From positions 170,189,509 to 170,253,508 of the forward strand of contig OX235262.1 in the NCBI GenBank assembly GCA_944472135.2: a stretch of DNA of 64,000 bases, read 5' to 3'. Source of the DNA: Trichobilharzia regenti (Eukaryota; Platyhelminthes; Trematoda; Strigeidida; Schistosomatidae). A program made the translations under genes and the position numbers. The notes under the pieces are model-generated. The model worked only from the letters and a program-made list of their open reading frames with translations. It ran no database searches and had not been told where the DNA came from. How positions within the stretch are numbered: the first letter of the stretch is position 1; every line of letters begins with the position of its first letter. This document shows, piece after piece, positions 10,305-20,318 of the stretch.

Positions 10305-11230
10305 CTGGTGAAGATGTTGATGAAATTCAGTAGCCTTCTGAACACCTTGAGAAGAAATCTTCGAATGTTTAGCATGGGATTTGCTTCTGTCAGATGTAGG
10401 ACTGGACTACATCGACTCCTAGATGAAAGATAACGAGGGAGTGAAATGGTAATAAAGCCTAATGACTACTTCACTTATATGAGAAGATTTATCAGCAGCC
10501 CCAATGGGCTAGTCGATGTCGACATGTCAGCACGGATACGAAAGGCTTATCACATCTGGCGTAGATGTGATATTCAGCCTGTTATCGATCACAGGATATG
10601 TGTTCGTTTCGTCCTCCTTTTATGATTGTGAATGACAAATAGCCATTGAATTTGGAAGATATGAAAAAGCCAATTTTCTTTGACCATAGATATCTACGTT
10701 CGCTGTCCTATGTTAAGTGGTATAATAAGGTGATATATATTGAGGTTAGGCGTCGATTGTTAGGTTAGGAGGGAAGCTACTTCGATTGAAATGGTTAAGA
10801 CATGTATTACTCGTTCCTAGCCATCGTCTTCTTCGACGGGGAATGTTAGTTAGTTAGACAGAGGATGACGTTGTAATAGAGAGAGAGTGGTGGTCAAATG
10901 GAAATATGGCTTCATCAGTCCATGAAATCTTCAACAGTTAGTCTGAACCAGCCGTGTGCAGGGAGGTGTAGACTGCCTGATTGGCTTCGTTCTCCTGGAT
11001 TCTAAGAATGAATGACTGGAGACAATTGATGATATGGCTGGTAATAATTCTCAATGGCGGAGATGCATTCTCATCCTTTGTGGTTTATCATTTCCAATAA
11101 AACTCTATTTTTCTTCCATGTTACTATTCCTTTTCCCCTCATATTTCTGCTAATTGAACTACTGTACTTCTGTGCAGAGTTCCATGTTGAAATCAATCAG
11201 TCAGCTAGTCAAGTTCAACTGGCAAGTAAT
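10305..11230 (+). mobile_element. Non-LTR LINE (second family), 3' part, pseudogene
   Basis: Plus-strand remnant of the non-RTE LINE also seen at 15445-15839 and 23213-25025. Readable pieces include SPNGLVDVDMSARIRKAYHI with a downstream RCDI, and further on the equivalent of the GGQTKTW and RCQWRRC blocks that are better preserved at 15.5 kb. The end resembles the others (AGTTCCATGTTGAAAT). Stops in all frames. Confidence 0.65.
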
Positions 11231-11284
11231 GCATAAATCCCCCAGCCAATAAAAGGTTCATATTTAAGTATCAATTGTCTTTTA

Positions 11285-11455
11285 TTTTGGTTGATAGCGA
11301 CTAACAGTGCGGAATCCAGAGTGTGAATTTTGTCTTGTTTGGGACTACTTATCTGCATATAACCAATTATTTCTAAGCGCCAAAAGATTATCTACTAAAC
11401 CACTGGGGTCTAAATGTACATCCTGCATTCCACCGCAAGTCACCATCAATCAAAA
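11285..11455. mobile_element. HHR-SINE1 remnant, degenerate inverted pair
   Basis: Left part (about 11290-11360) is a minus-strand, strongly diverged Sm-alpha-like hammerhead unit (GGAATCCAGAGTGTGAA, then TTTGGGACTACTTATC). The right part, ending ATTCCACCGCAAGTCACCAT, is the plus-strand unit tail. The order is the same as in the better copies at 13.4 and 49.0 kb. The ribozyme core is destroyed. Confidence 0.5.
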
Positions 11456-11799
11456 CAGTATCATGTTATTCCTGAGGCATCATCAAAGCGTCTGTATCCT
11501 AGCAGTCAGATATGTCCAGAGAGACCAATCATTTCAGTTCATTATAATTAATCAGTTGGGAATTCAAAATAACTTAAAAAGTCTAATAGCTGTCACTTTT
11601 ATTCGTACTGGTAGTACTATTAGTAGTGTGATGAGAACATTCTTTTTGAAATGATATCACATTGTCAATATTGAAGAAGTACTTGCATCTAAAATAAAAT
11701 AAAATAGAGAAATATCTATAAAATTATATCGAATGAATTACCTGAATATCTTGAGTATGAAATGATTTGATAGGAAAAATAGATCTACTGATCTACTAT
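11456..11799. other. No gene recognised (intron, AT-rich)
   Basis: Intronic sequence between the HHR-SINE1 remnant and the solo LTR. I see no exon, RNA gene or known repeat. Bases 11796-11799 (CTAT) are the left target duplication of the LTR. Confidence 0.4.
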
Positions 11800-12200
11800 T
11801 GTAACAATAGAAGACAGGGGCCAGACAACAGATTGTTTATTAAGGAAATCAACACATATTTATAGATTTTCATGTACATTATGATAGATTTGCAATTAAT
11901 AGTGTTCTCTGAGCTGGTTGGTTTAGTTGTGGAGCTTTATGATAGATTATTGTTAGCAGAAAAAACACAGTCTTCTGATTGGTTGTTTCTCACGGAAAGT
12001 TAACCTTGCATCTCTTTTTATGGCTGTTTCCTGCATGTCAGACCATCTATATGCTAACTGTATCCACCTACGCAAAATCTACTGCGGTTGGCTGTTGAAT
12101 AAATCTTTGTCCATATTTTTCTCACTACCAATACTGGGGACATAAACATTGACGTAAAATACTGTCTACCAATTTTGACTAGTAGCTAGCTCTCACCACA
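11800..12200 (-). mobile_element. Solo LTR, family I
   Basis: A 401-bp solo LTR in reverse orientation, beginning TGTAACAATAGAAGACAGGG and ending CTCTCACCACA, flanked by a perfect 4-bp target duplication CTAT (11796-11799, 12201-12204). A 4-bp duplication is compatible with Ty3/Gypsy-type integration. The extra length compared with the 338-bp copy at 40.5 kb comes from an internal segment near 11885-11945. Confidence 0.8.
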
Positions 12201-12649
12201 CTATCACCGTCGTTGTCACTCGACATCAGATTTCATGACATTGTAAGATTCTAAACAATAGTATGTATTACACAAAGTGTAAGATTAGTACATAAAAAGT
12301 ATGTGTAGGCGATAATAGAAAGACTATTTAGTTCATAAATGAAAGCACGTAGAACGAAACTTCATTGAGAATTTGAAACCGAAAATCTTAACTAGTTTGA
12401 GTTACTTAAATCCCCTATCGACGACTACGCACAGTCGAGGGTGGGTAGACTACTGTGTTCCTCTAGAAATGTCTCCATGTGGCCACGCGTTCATAGCCTC
12501 TGTCAGATAAATCCCATCCATTGCCTTCATGTGACAAAAGTCATCTTGACAAAAGTGAGGGGGTGAATGCGAACATTGTAGAGGTACCAGCTTCAAAGAA
12601 TCTCAACCCACGGATTCTGAAGCTGGAGCTGCTGCCATAAGACTAATCG
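12201..12649. other. Spacer between two opposed solo LTRs, no gene seen
   Basis: About 450 bp of intron between a minus and a plus copy of the family I LTR. I found no pol or gag remnant, and no target duplication joins the outer borders, so the two LTRs are probably independent solo insertions. Confidence 0.4.
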
Positions 12650-12991
12650 TGTGGTGACAGCTGTCTGCAAGCCAAAATTGTAGACAACACAATTTACGTC
12701 CCAAATCAGGGTCATGAGATAAACCAATAAAAACACTTAACTTTGAGGAACTCACCAACCAATCAGGGCAGACTTAACGTGTGCAAATACGATTCGCGGA
12801 TATATGACTAAACTTTTTAAGAAACAGTCACAAGTAGTACAGAATAACTTTGAACAAGAAAACAACCAATCAGAAGACGCTGTTTCTCTGCTAACAATAA
12901 CGCTAATAGTAATGTACGTAAAAATCTATAAATATCTGTTGATTTTCTCAATGAACGATCTTTTGCCTAGCTCTTGTCTCCTGTCGTTACA
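12650..12991 (+). mobile_element. Solo LTR, family I
   Basis: A 342-bp plus-strand LTR beginning TGTGGTGACAGCTGTC and ending CTGTCGTTACA. It carries TATAAATATC near 12930 and is most similar to 4874-5230. No target duplication is visible, and it is more diverged than the copies at 11.8 and 40.5 kb. Confidence 0.7.
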
Positions 12992-13086
12992 CCAGTAGTA
13001 GTAGTCTTCAACTTTTCTTTTAATCTTACTATACTCTTGTCGTTCATTTGTCTATCCTTTTGTTTTCTTTTATATTTAATAAATAG

Positions 13087-13356
13087 GTCAGAAATGCTGC
13101 ATTAAATCATTCATTTTTCTCACATATCATATCTACTGAATATGATGTTATTGATGACGATGATGTTGGTGAATTAATGAATAACACAAAAGCATTAAAG
13201 ACAAAGCCTCATAATTCCTCCTCCACCTCCTCATCGTCATCAACAGTAGCAGTGCCGCCTCGAACAAATTATCGGAATAGATCAAAGACAGACATCCCTC
13301 TGCATACATTAATGAATCAAACAAAATCTACTGATCTGGTGTCAGACAGTTTTCAA
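13087..13356 (+). CDS. DNTTIP1: DNTTIP1-like gene, internal exon
   Basis: A 90-codon exon in phase 0 at both ends, between acceptor TTTAATAAATAG/GTC and donor TTTCAA/GTATGT. It starts VRNAALNHSFFSHIIS, so it continues the helical end of the conserved domain directly, then runs into an acidic stretch (DVIDDDDVGE) and a Ser-rich stretch. The start, right after the FKLPQKILQK end of the previous exon, makes the joint convincing. The acidic/Ser-rich part has no counterpart that I recall in vertebrate DNTTIP1. Confidence 0.7.
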
Positions 13357-13399
13357 GTATGTTTTATTGCAATTGATTTATTAACAACTGTTCATTATT

Positions 13400-13922
13400 A
13401 TTTATTTGAATTTTTTTGATTTTCCTGTCGATTGATTGGACCGAAGTGCTTGGTCTCAGGTTGACATGTCTGTTAGCTTCTTGTGCAGATGCTTCAACGA
13501 TGTCTGTGCGTATAATTGGAAGTTAATTGGTGGATGGTGACTAGCAGTGGAATCCAGCGAGGATGCGCCGCATTTCTTCCTATTTGGGACTCGTCATCTG
13601 GATGTACTTGCATCCGCCAGTCAGTGAGGGATGATGTTCCCACATCATCGAAGCGTCTGCATAAGAAGGCGACATGTCAACCGGAGACCGAACTCTTTGG
13701 TTCGATCAATCGATGAGAAAATCTTAAATAAGTGAATTGAATAATCAATATAACCCGTTGCACAAGAGGGTGGTTCTCGTGCCCCAAGTGGTCTAGAAGT
13801 GAATAACGCTTTGGCATTTGAAACTATGGGCACTGGGTTCGAGCCTCTGTGGGGAATGCAGGTACGTCCAGATGACGAGATGCGCATCATGGATTCCACT
13901 GCTAGTCACCACCCGCCAATTA
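13400..13922. mobile_element. HHR-SINE1 inverted hammerhead pair, single insertion with TSD
   Basis: A composite flanked by an exact 14-bp duplication AACTGTTCATTATT (13386-13399, 13923-13936). Order: left arm 13406-13510; minus-strand hammerhead unit about 13515-13640; inverted repeat of the left arm at 13645-13720 (GACATGTCAACCGGAGACCG); tRNA-like head with B box GGGTTCGAGCC near 13837; plus-strand hammerhead unit to 13922. The minus ribozyme has lost core bases, and the plus one lacks stem II (GATGACGAGATGCGCATC). The arms pair over several hundred bases, so the transcript could fold as a long hairpin. It lies 43 bp after an exon. Confidence 0.8.
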
Positions 13923-14079
13923 AACTGTTCATTATTGTTCTTATTTTCTAATAAATATTCTGTTGATAGATGTCTATGTGTACTGAGCTGTTTAAATCAT
14001 CATATCCATCGTTCACAATCATCAGTTTGATGTGATTCTAATATATGATTTGAATAAATTGAGAGGAACAGCGATTTTT

Positions 14080-14134
14080 GAAGAATAAAATGGTACCACC
14101 ATTGTTTATTTCGTTGACTTCTCATCACCTGCTG
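14080..14134 (-). ncRNA. Small PLE hammerhead, core mutated
   Basis: Minus-strand GTGATGAGAAGTCAACGAAA followed by a long stem III around TGGTGGTACCA. It matches the intact copies at 42240 and 42611 but has G instead of C at the first core position, so it is probably inactive. It sits in an inverted tail piece at the head of the plus-strand PLE at 14190. Confidence 0.6.
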
Positions 14135-14189
14135 CTTACAGCCCAAAAACACTGTCAAGTTTATCCACAGAAACATTTCTAATATACTT

Positions 14190-15444
14190 GCAGAGAGTGG
14201 TTTGGAGAAGTTGGAATCCATTGTCAACGGCTAGCCTTGTACACCATGAAGGAGTCATTTCATCTCACCGAAAGTGTTAACCACATGAACGTTTCTAATA
14301 AGTCCATGGTGTCATTTGATGAAACCTCCTTGTTCACAGAGATCTCAATCATTGAAACCATTAAGATCATTTATCAGCAGTTTGATGTTCTTCCACTCTC
14401 AGTCTTGGAACTCAAACGCCTACTACTAATTAATGTGTACCATGGATGTGTGATTTCATTTTGACAACACTCTTTACCTCCAAATAGATGGTGTAGCAAT
14501 GGGAAGTCCAGTTAGTCCTGTTCTAGCAGATATATTCATGTCCAACCTTGAAAGAACAAAGTTGAAGCATGCCATCGACGAAACAACTTCCTACTGTCGA
14601 TATGTTGATGACACATTTATGTTGTGTCCAACAATGAAAGTCATGCTTCCTACCTACTCAGACTATTTAACGACGTATATACAAATATTCAATTTACTAT
14701 GGAACATGAAAATGATGAAAAGTTCCACACCCTTGATATTACCATGGAACGCCTAGAAGATGTTAGTCTCCAGAGGTCAATTAACCGTAAGGCTACATTG
14801 AATCGATAATACCCACATTTTAATAGCTTTTGTCCAAATAGCTTCAAGCCAGCGCTAGTCAAGATTCTATACTATATAGCTAGGAGAATATGCTGTACAG
14901 AGAAAATTAGAGGAAGAATTTATGTTTCTCGAACAGATGTTGAAAAGTAGTGGATACCCTCAAAGGTTCATCAACAAGTATGAAAGATTTGAAGTCACAA
15001 ATGTAAAACAAAACACAGTGGGAAAAAAGCCAATCTACATTCAACGTGATTATAAAGGTGAAAACATTGCAGTAATGATCAAAAGAAGACTGAGTACATC
15101 AATAGCCATAGCTTATCCTACGGATAAGCTCATCCCCATCAATCGAACAACTTGCTATTTGGTGCAGTAAAAATCGATAGGTATTCTTCTCATGTTAACT
15201 CCAACTGTATATACACATTTGCATGTATCTTCAGGAGCAGTTACATTGGAAGGACAGAAAAAGAAGGGCATATCTAGGATTTTCTGAACATGTACCAAAA
15301 AGCTTATGTCTAAAGGGAACAAATGCTTTAAACATTGCCATCGCCAGGCATCTCCTTGACACGGGTCATGAGGTGGACATCGAAAAGTCGTTCAAAGTTA
15401 TCAATAGTCAGGCAAAACAGCTCAATTCTCCTCAGGTTTGCTGA
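14190..15444 (+). mobile_element. Penelope-like element (lineage E), RT to GIY-YIG, pseudogene
   Basis: Broken plus-strand PLE. Conserved segments in order: MVSFDETSLFTEI (RT motif A; the aspartate that pairs with the YVDD motif is present as SFD), GSPVSPVLADIFMSNLE (motif B), YCRYVDDTF (catalytic YVDD, about 14592-14618), SSGYPQRFINKYERF (linker), LHWKDRKRRAYLGFSEHVP (after the YIG) and GTNALNIAIARHLLDTGHE. At least four frameshifts. It is interrupted by a LINE at 15445 and continues at 15840. A near twin is on the minus strand at 25.3-27 kb. Confidence 0.85.
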
Positions 15445-15839
15445 CGGGCATTGCTAGCTGATATAGGTTCAGGTTGGAAAAGAGCCAGTGGTGGCCAAAC
15501 AAAAACATGGCCTCATCAATCCATGAAATCCTTGACAGTTAAACTGAGTCAGGTAGGGAGATGCAGACTCCCGGGTTGGGGGCCTCGGGACTCTAGGAAT
15601 CAATGGCTGGAGACAACAGGTAACACGGCTCAAAATCGTTGTCAATGGCGCAGATGTATTCAGTCTCTGTAATCTTTCATATTCCTTTCTACCATTACCC
15701 ATTCTGTTTCACTCTTATACTTGTCAAACTCTATTGATTCTCTTCACTCATCTTCTTGTCTACCTCTGTGTGCTATTTGGAACGTGGCAACTCCAACTCC
15801 TGGACTTCGGTGCCAAGTTCTATGTTGAATCCAGACAGA
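15445..15839 (+). mobile_element. Non-LTR LINE (second family), 3' fragment with TSD
   Basis: A 395-bp 5'-truncated LINE end inserted in the PLE, with an exact 12-bp duplication CAGGTTTGCTGA (15433-15444, 15840-15851). It reads SGGQTKTWPHQSMKSLT and QNRCQWRRCIQSL, a well-kept C-terminus. Removing it restores the PLE frame, so this LINE family was active after the PLE inserted. Confidence 0.85.
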
Positions 15840-16027
15840 CAGGTTTGCTGAAGCCATTTCCATCAAGCGCCTGAAACCTGATTTATGCGTCCAGAATGAA
15901 GCGGTTATCAGTCTTTCTTTTCCGTGCCTGGTAACTGGATATTTTCATCTCTCTTTCATCTGAATGCGTAATGCTGAAATGTCTCCATTGTCTATGATTA
16001 TTATGGTTCGGAAGTGGTTAATATCAT
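15840..16027 (+). mobile_element. PLE (lineage E) 3' end, left arm of palindrome
   Basis: Continuation of the PLE, coding for the end of the endonuclease domain (RFAEAISIKRLKPDLCVQN, then LSFPCLVTGYFHLSF) and the first part of the tail. It mirrors 16036-16210 almost base for base around an AT-rich centre at about 16031. Confidence 0.8.
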
Positions 16028-16035
16028 ATATATCA

Positions 16036-16539
16036 TATATTAACCACTTCCGAACCATAATAATCATAGACAATGGAGACATTTCAGCATTACGCATTCA
16101 GATGAAAGAGAGATGAAAATATCCAGTTACCAGCCACGGAAAAGAAAGACTGATAACCGCTTCTTTCTGGACGCACAAATTAGGTTTCAGGTGCCTAATG
16201 GAAATGGCTTCAGCAAACTTGAGGAGAATTGAGCTGTTTTGCCTGACTATTGATAACTTTGAACGACTTTTCGACGTCCACCTCATGACCCGTGTCAAGG
16301 AGATGCCTGGCGATGGCACTGTTTAAAGCATTTGTTCCCTTTAGACATAAGCTTTTTGGTACATGTTCAGAAAATCCTAGATATGCCCTTCTTTTTCTGT
16401 CCTTCCAATGTAACTGCTCCCGAAGATACATGCAAATGTGTATATACAGTTGGAGTTAACATGAGAAGGATACCTATCGATTTTTATTGCACCAAATAGC
16501 AAGTTGTTCGATTGATGGGGATGAGCTTATCCGTAGGAT
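16036..16539 (-). mobile_element. PLE (lineage E) partial copy, right arm of palindrome
   Basis: Minus-strand copy of the segment 15115-16027 without the LINE, so the inverted arrangement predates the LINE or the copy was made from an uninterrupted template. It gives the same NSAIARHLLDTGHEVDVEKS and LCVQKEAVISLSFPW segments. The break at 16539 (TCCGTAGGAT) is the exact inverse of ATCCTACGGA at 15115. Confidence 0.8.
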
Positions 16540-16544
16540 CGAGT

Positions 16545-16800
16545 CAACTGAAAACACGTGCAATAGGAATGAATGATTCAGCACCTAGCCATCCGGACAT
16601 CTAGAAAATACTACTTCCCCTTGAATGATGAATAGGAAGGAATAAAGAAAACTATCAAACGATAGTTTCGAAGTTGTGTAGTTATAATTGATGAAATGAT
16701 TATTAACAATAATAAATTGTATTCGAAACTATGCCATCCACCAGTAAATAATACTGTTTCAGTAACTGTGTGATATATCTAATAAACAAGTCAATTTGGA
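16545..16800 (+). mobile_element. PLE (lineage B) 3' tail
   Basis: Plus-strand tail similar to 51195-51420, with GTGCAATAGGAATGAATGAT at the start of the shared region and a run to AATAAACAAGTCAATTTGGA. It directly adjoins the RTE copy at 16800. Too decayed to code. Confidence 0.6.
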
Positions 16801-18560
16801 ATTACATACTACCAGACGGAATCTCAGCATAAGCATTGGAAATGAACCCAGAGACAACGGCGAACTTGATGACATCACTAATGTAGAAGGTGTGGAAAGA
16901 GGGCTAGGTACACGAGAATTGGAAGAAAGGATACATATCCAAACTACCAAAGAGAGGAGACTTAAGTCAATGCAAAATCTGGCGCGGAAGTATGCTCCCG
17001 TCCATCCCAAGCAAAATACTAAGCCGCATCATCCTGTAGAGAATCAGACACCCCACCCTGGATGAAAAACTTCGACCGGAACAGGCTGGATTCAGGAGAA
17101 ACAAGTCATGTGTTGATCAAGGCGTCACACTACGGATCATCATTGAACAAAGCGTGAAATAGCAGTCACCTCTCTACCTCACTCAACTTCATCGACTTTG
17201 AAAAGGCCTTCAGCAGACAGCGTCGATCGATAGGTCATTTGGAAGCTACTTCGCTACTACGGGTCCAATCGACAACTATACATCTCATCCAACAGTTGTA
17301 CGACAATGCTGCATGCCAAGTAATCCACAACGGGAAACTTACGGAAGCCTTCGAAGTGAGGACGGGAATGAGATAAGGCTGCCTACTATCACCAATGATT
17401 TTCCTGATTGCAGTAGATTGGATAATGCGACAGACAACGGGCAATGAGGAAACAGGCATTAAATGGACCCACACAAAAAACTTGAAGGATCTGGACTTCG
17501 CCGACGATATATGTCTGATTTCTCACAAACTGGAGGTGGCACAGTGGTTAGGACTCTCGCCGACCATGTACATGGTTCGGGGTTCGAGCCCACGCCGGCG
17601 CACTCCTGATATCTATGGTCGGCCTGCGAAATTTGGGCTACCGATCTCCATGTTGAAAATTCCATACTTGTACCAAAAATACAGTGTGGAATCAAGCTGT
17701 AAATCAAAAAAATATGCAAGTGAAAGGCAACAAGCTGGCAAAAGAAGCATCAAAGATAGGACTTCCTTCAAGTGAAGATATAGAAAGCAGAGGTGATGAA
17801 GATTCCTGGTCAACACCAACAGCAGCAACAACAACAGACAACAATCAGCTTAAATGGGAGGAACCTGAAAGAAACAACCTCCTTCACCTACCTCTACCTG
17901 AGAAGCATCATTTCAACTACAGGCTGACAGAACTGACGAGGATATCGAAGCGAGGATCGGAAAAGCAAGACAAGCTTTTATTACTCTCAAGTCTGTGTGG
18001 AGGTCAACAGCACTCAGCCTGATAAATAATATCCGGGTTTTCAACTCCAATGTGAAGTCAGTCAGTGCTACTCACTATACGGATCAGAGACTTGACCAGC
18101 GCGTCATAAAGAGCATCTCAAACAAACTACAAACCTTCATTAACAGTTGTCTTCGCTGAATACTCAAGATCAGATGGCCGGCCAGAAAAGATCAGCAATA
18201 GTGAGAGATCTCTGGCAATGAGCGAACCAACCCAGCAGGAACTGATCGTGCAACAAATAAGCAGGAAGAACTGGAGATGGATTGTCTATACTCTGAGAAA
18301 ACAGACCATCAAATGACATCACTAGACAAGCCATTACTCGAGTGGAACCCGAAAGGGAAGTGGCGAGTTGTTTGTCAATGCGAGGGTGACTTGGGGGAAG
18401 AAATAATGTGAAGAGGAGATGAAAGCAAGTGTGCAGACTTTGAGCCAGCTGAAAACGTTGGCAGATAACCGAAAACAATGGAGACGTGCAGCTGAATTCC
18501 TGTGTTCCTCTAGGAATTAAAGGAAATAATAATATTAATAATAATAATAATAAGAAGAAG
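16800..18560 (+). mobile_element. RTE-1 LINE, RT domain to 3' end, pseudogene
   Basis: The longest RTE-1 copy in the window, starting in the region between endonuclease and RT (GLGTRELEERIHIQTTKERR). RT motifs: LNFIDFEKAF near 17180, GCLLSPMIFLIAVDWI near 17370-17415 with a stop in the preceding GMR*G, and FADDICLISH at 17500-17529. Then come the KVKSNKLAEEASK-like block (split by a SINE1-A), EKHHFNY and the C-terminal RWPAR and WRWI segments. It ends in the tail CTAGGAATTAAAGGAAATAA plus an impure (AAT)n run. It lacks the endonuclease. Confidence 0.85.
17535..17711 (+). mobile_element. SINE1-A, tRNA-headed, inserted in RTE-1
   Basis: tRNA-like head with A-box-like GGCACAGTGGTTAGGAC and B-box-like GGTTCGAGCCC, then the variant A body (CTGATATCTATGGTCGGCC) and a tail ending GAATCAAGCTGTAAATCAAA. 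It interrupts the RTE codon series HKLE-MQVK. No clear target duplication. Minus-strand relatives: 21428-21605 and 60558-60747. Confidence 0.75.
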
Positions 18561-18669
18561 AATAAGAATAATGAAAGTGGTCAAGTTGTACACACACACA
18601 CACACACATGTATCATATTGTAGTATTGTCTCATGTCATGTGTTTTTAATTTTATACTTATTTTTACAG

Positions 18670-19068
18670 CATTTATCAACTACTATGTCATCACAATTAT
18701 CATCGTCTTCATTTATGACATTTAAATCGTCATTGAATAATCCTCTGTCTAGTCACGAACGTGATGATGATGTTGGTGATGCTGATGAGGCTGATAATAA
18801 TAGCTGTCAAGATCATAATGATACTGATGTCGAGACTGTTGCTGGTGATACAGCTCCTGTATTAAACCGTAATCATGTCAAAGTGAAGAAGAAAAAGAGG
18901 AAGAATAATAACAGACCATCAACAACAACAACAACAACCACAACAGCATTAAAAACTGTCTATTCTGACAAGACGCTTATAAATTCAATTCATTCACAAC
19001 CTAGTCCAAATCCTCCTACCCTGGAACGATTTGATTATCATAATAGCAATAGTAACCATGACAGATAG
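18670..19068 (+). CDS. DNTTIP1: DNTTIP1-like gene, terminal exon with stop
   Basis: Last coding exon: acceptor TATTTTTACAG/CAT, phase 0, 132 residues, then TAG at 19066-19068. It is Ser-rich at the start (HLSTTMSSQLSSSS), acidic in the middle (DDDVGDADEADNN), then strongly basic (KVKKKKRKNNNR, a likely nuclear localisation signal), followed by a Thr run and a Ser/Pro tail. Nothing resembles a known domain. This fits a long disordered C-terminal extension of a nuclear protein. The AC microsatellite at 18590-18609 is intronic. Confidence 0.65.
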   Translation, partial: HLSTTMSSQLSSSSFMTFKSSLNNPLSSHERDDDVGDADEADNNSCQDHNDTDVETVAGDTAPVLNRNHVKVKKKKRKNNNRPSTTTTTTTTALKTVYSDKTLINSIHSQPSPNPPTLERFDYHNSNSNHDR

Positions 19069-20210
19069 ATGAAGAAGATGTAGGTAGGAACTGGAAGATG
19101 TCTATTGATGAAATATGCTGTTCATTTGTTTGTTTGTTGATTTTTCAATGCCCTACAATTATGCAAATGATTTCTTTACAACAAATAGAGTGTCTTTCAC
19201 ACAATTCGTTCGTATATTTGTTTACACTTGTATGGGAATTCATTATTATTAATATTATTATTACTATTAGTTATTCAGCAGAAAATTTGTTATCCCAACT
19301 ACCATTACAACTGCTAATTGATTGTCCTTTTTTTCGTTTGTGTATTGTCTTTCGTGACTTCCTTTGATTTATTTTTCTCTCTCTCTCTCCCTCTCTCTCA
19401 CCGTCGCCCTCACCCTCTCCTTCACCCTCGGCCTTATTCTCCATTTCTGTTCCTTTCCATATCTCACTGCTTATCTGTCATCAGTAATCAGTTTTAATTA
19501 GTTTGTACAATTGTAAATAAAAACGATACAGATTATAATAATTATATTATTATTATTATATTATTTTGACAACGGCTGTGTATTCATTGTGATGATGACG
19601 TTGATTTTGTTTTCATACTTTGTGTTATAATTTCCATCTCCCATCCGCATATACTGTCTCTCTCTCACACACACACACACCCACACACACTAACCTGCAC
19701 ACGTTGACATTCTGTCTCCGCTTTTTCACAGTTGGCTATCTATCTCATGTAATCTATTGTGTTGTCGTCGTCGTCTTCTATTCTCATTCTCATTGCACAC
19801 ACACAGATCCTTCTGCTTCTGCTTTTATATGTGTCGTCGCCCCTTTTCTCTCTTTCCGTCACCTTGGTAGATCCTCTGTATGTACACACACCCCCACACC
19901 CACACACTTATATGATTTAAGCGAAGATATCATTCACTTTTTAGATTAACTACCTCTTTAAAATTATTAAAAGTGGTAACAAACCAACACTAGAAAAATG
20001 GTAAATGTTGTATAATCTGAAGCGCATATTATTCATCACTTATGTTGAATGACGAAATGACGACGAAATGGCATAATCACGTGTGTGTGTGTGTGTATAT
20101 ATATATATGTATATGTCTATATGTGTATATTTCTTTTATTCTCTTTTCCTGTTGTTGTGTTCCATTGTTCCACCCACTCTGATGGAAAAATAATCAATAA
20201 ATAAATAAAA
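19069..20210 (+). other. Probable 3' UTR and downstream region of the DNTTIP1-like gene
   Basis: No transposon is recognisable here, unlike the introns. Candidate polyadenylation signals are AATAAA at 19516-19521 and a cluster AATAAATAAATAAAA at about 20197-20210. Simple sequence is abundant: a CT-rich tract near 19376-19435, AC runs near 19665-19690 and 19890-19910, and a GT/TA run near 20080-20110. I cannot tell which signal is used. Confidence 0.5.
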
Positions 20211-20318
20211 TATTTCATCATTATTTTTTTCAAGCGTTAGTCAGTTAGTTTGTAGGGATTTGATTTGGATTGATATAAGTATAAAACTTGGGCACCGTGG
20301 TGGTAGAGTATAACTCCA

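Noticed and set aside
11796..12995. A short LTR retrotransposon bounded by the LTRs at 11800 and 12650
   Set aside because: The LTRs are in opposite orientation and have no shared target duplication.
15990..16070. Palindrome as an assembly artefact
   Set aside because: Possible in principle, but the right arm lacks the LINE present in the left arm and ends at a defined point, so it is not a simple fold-back of the left side.
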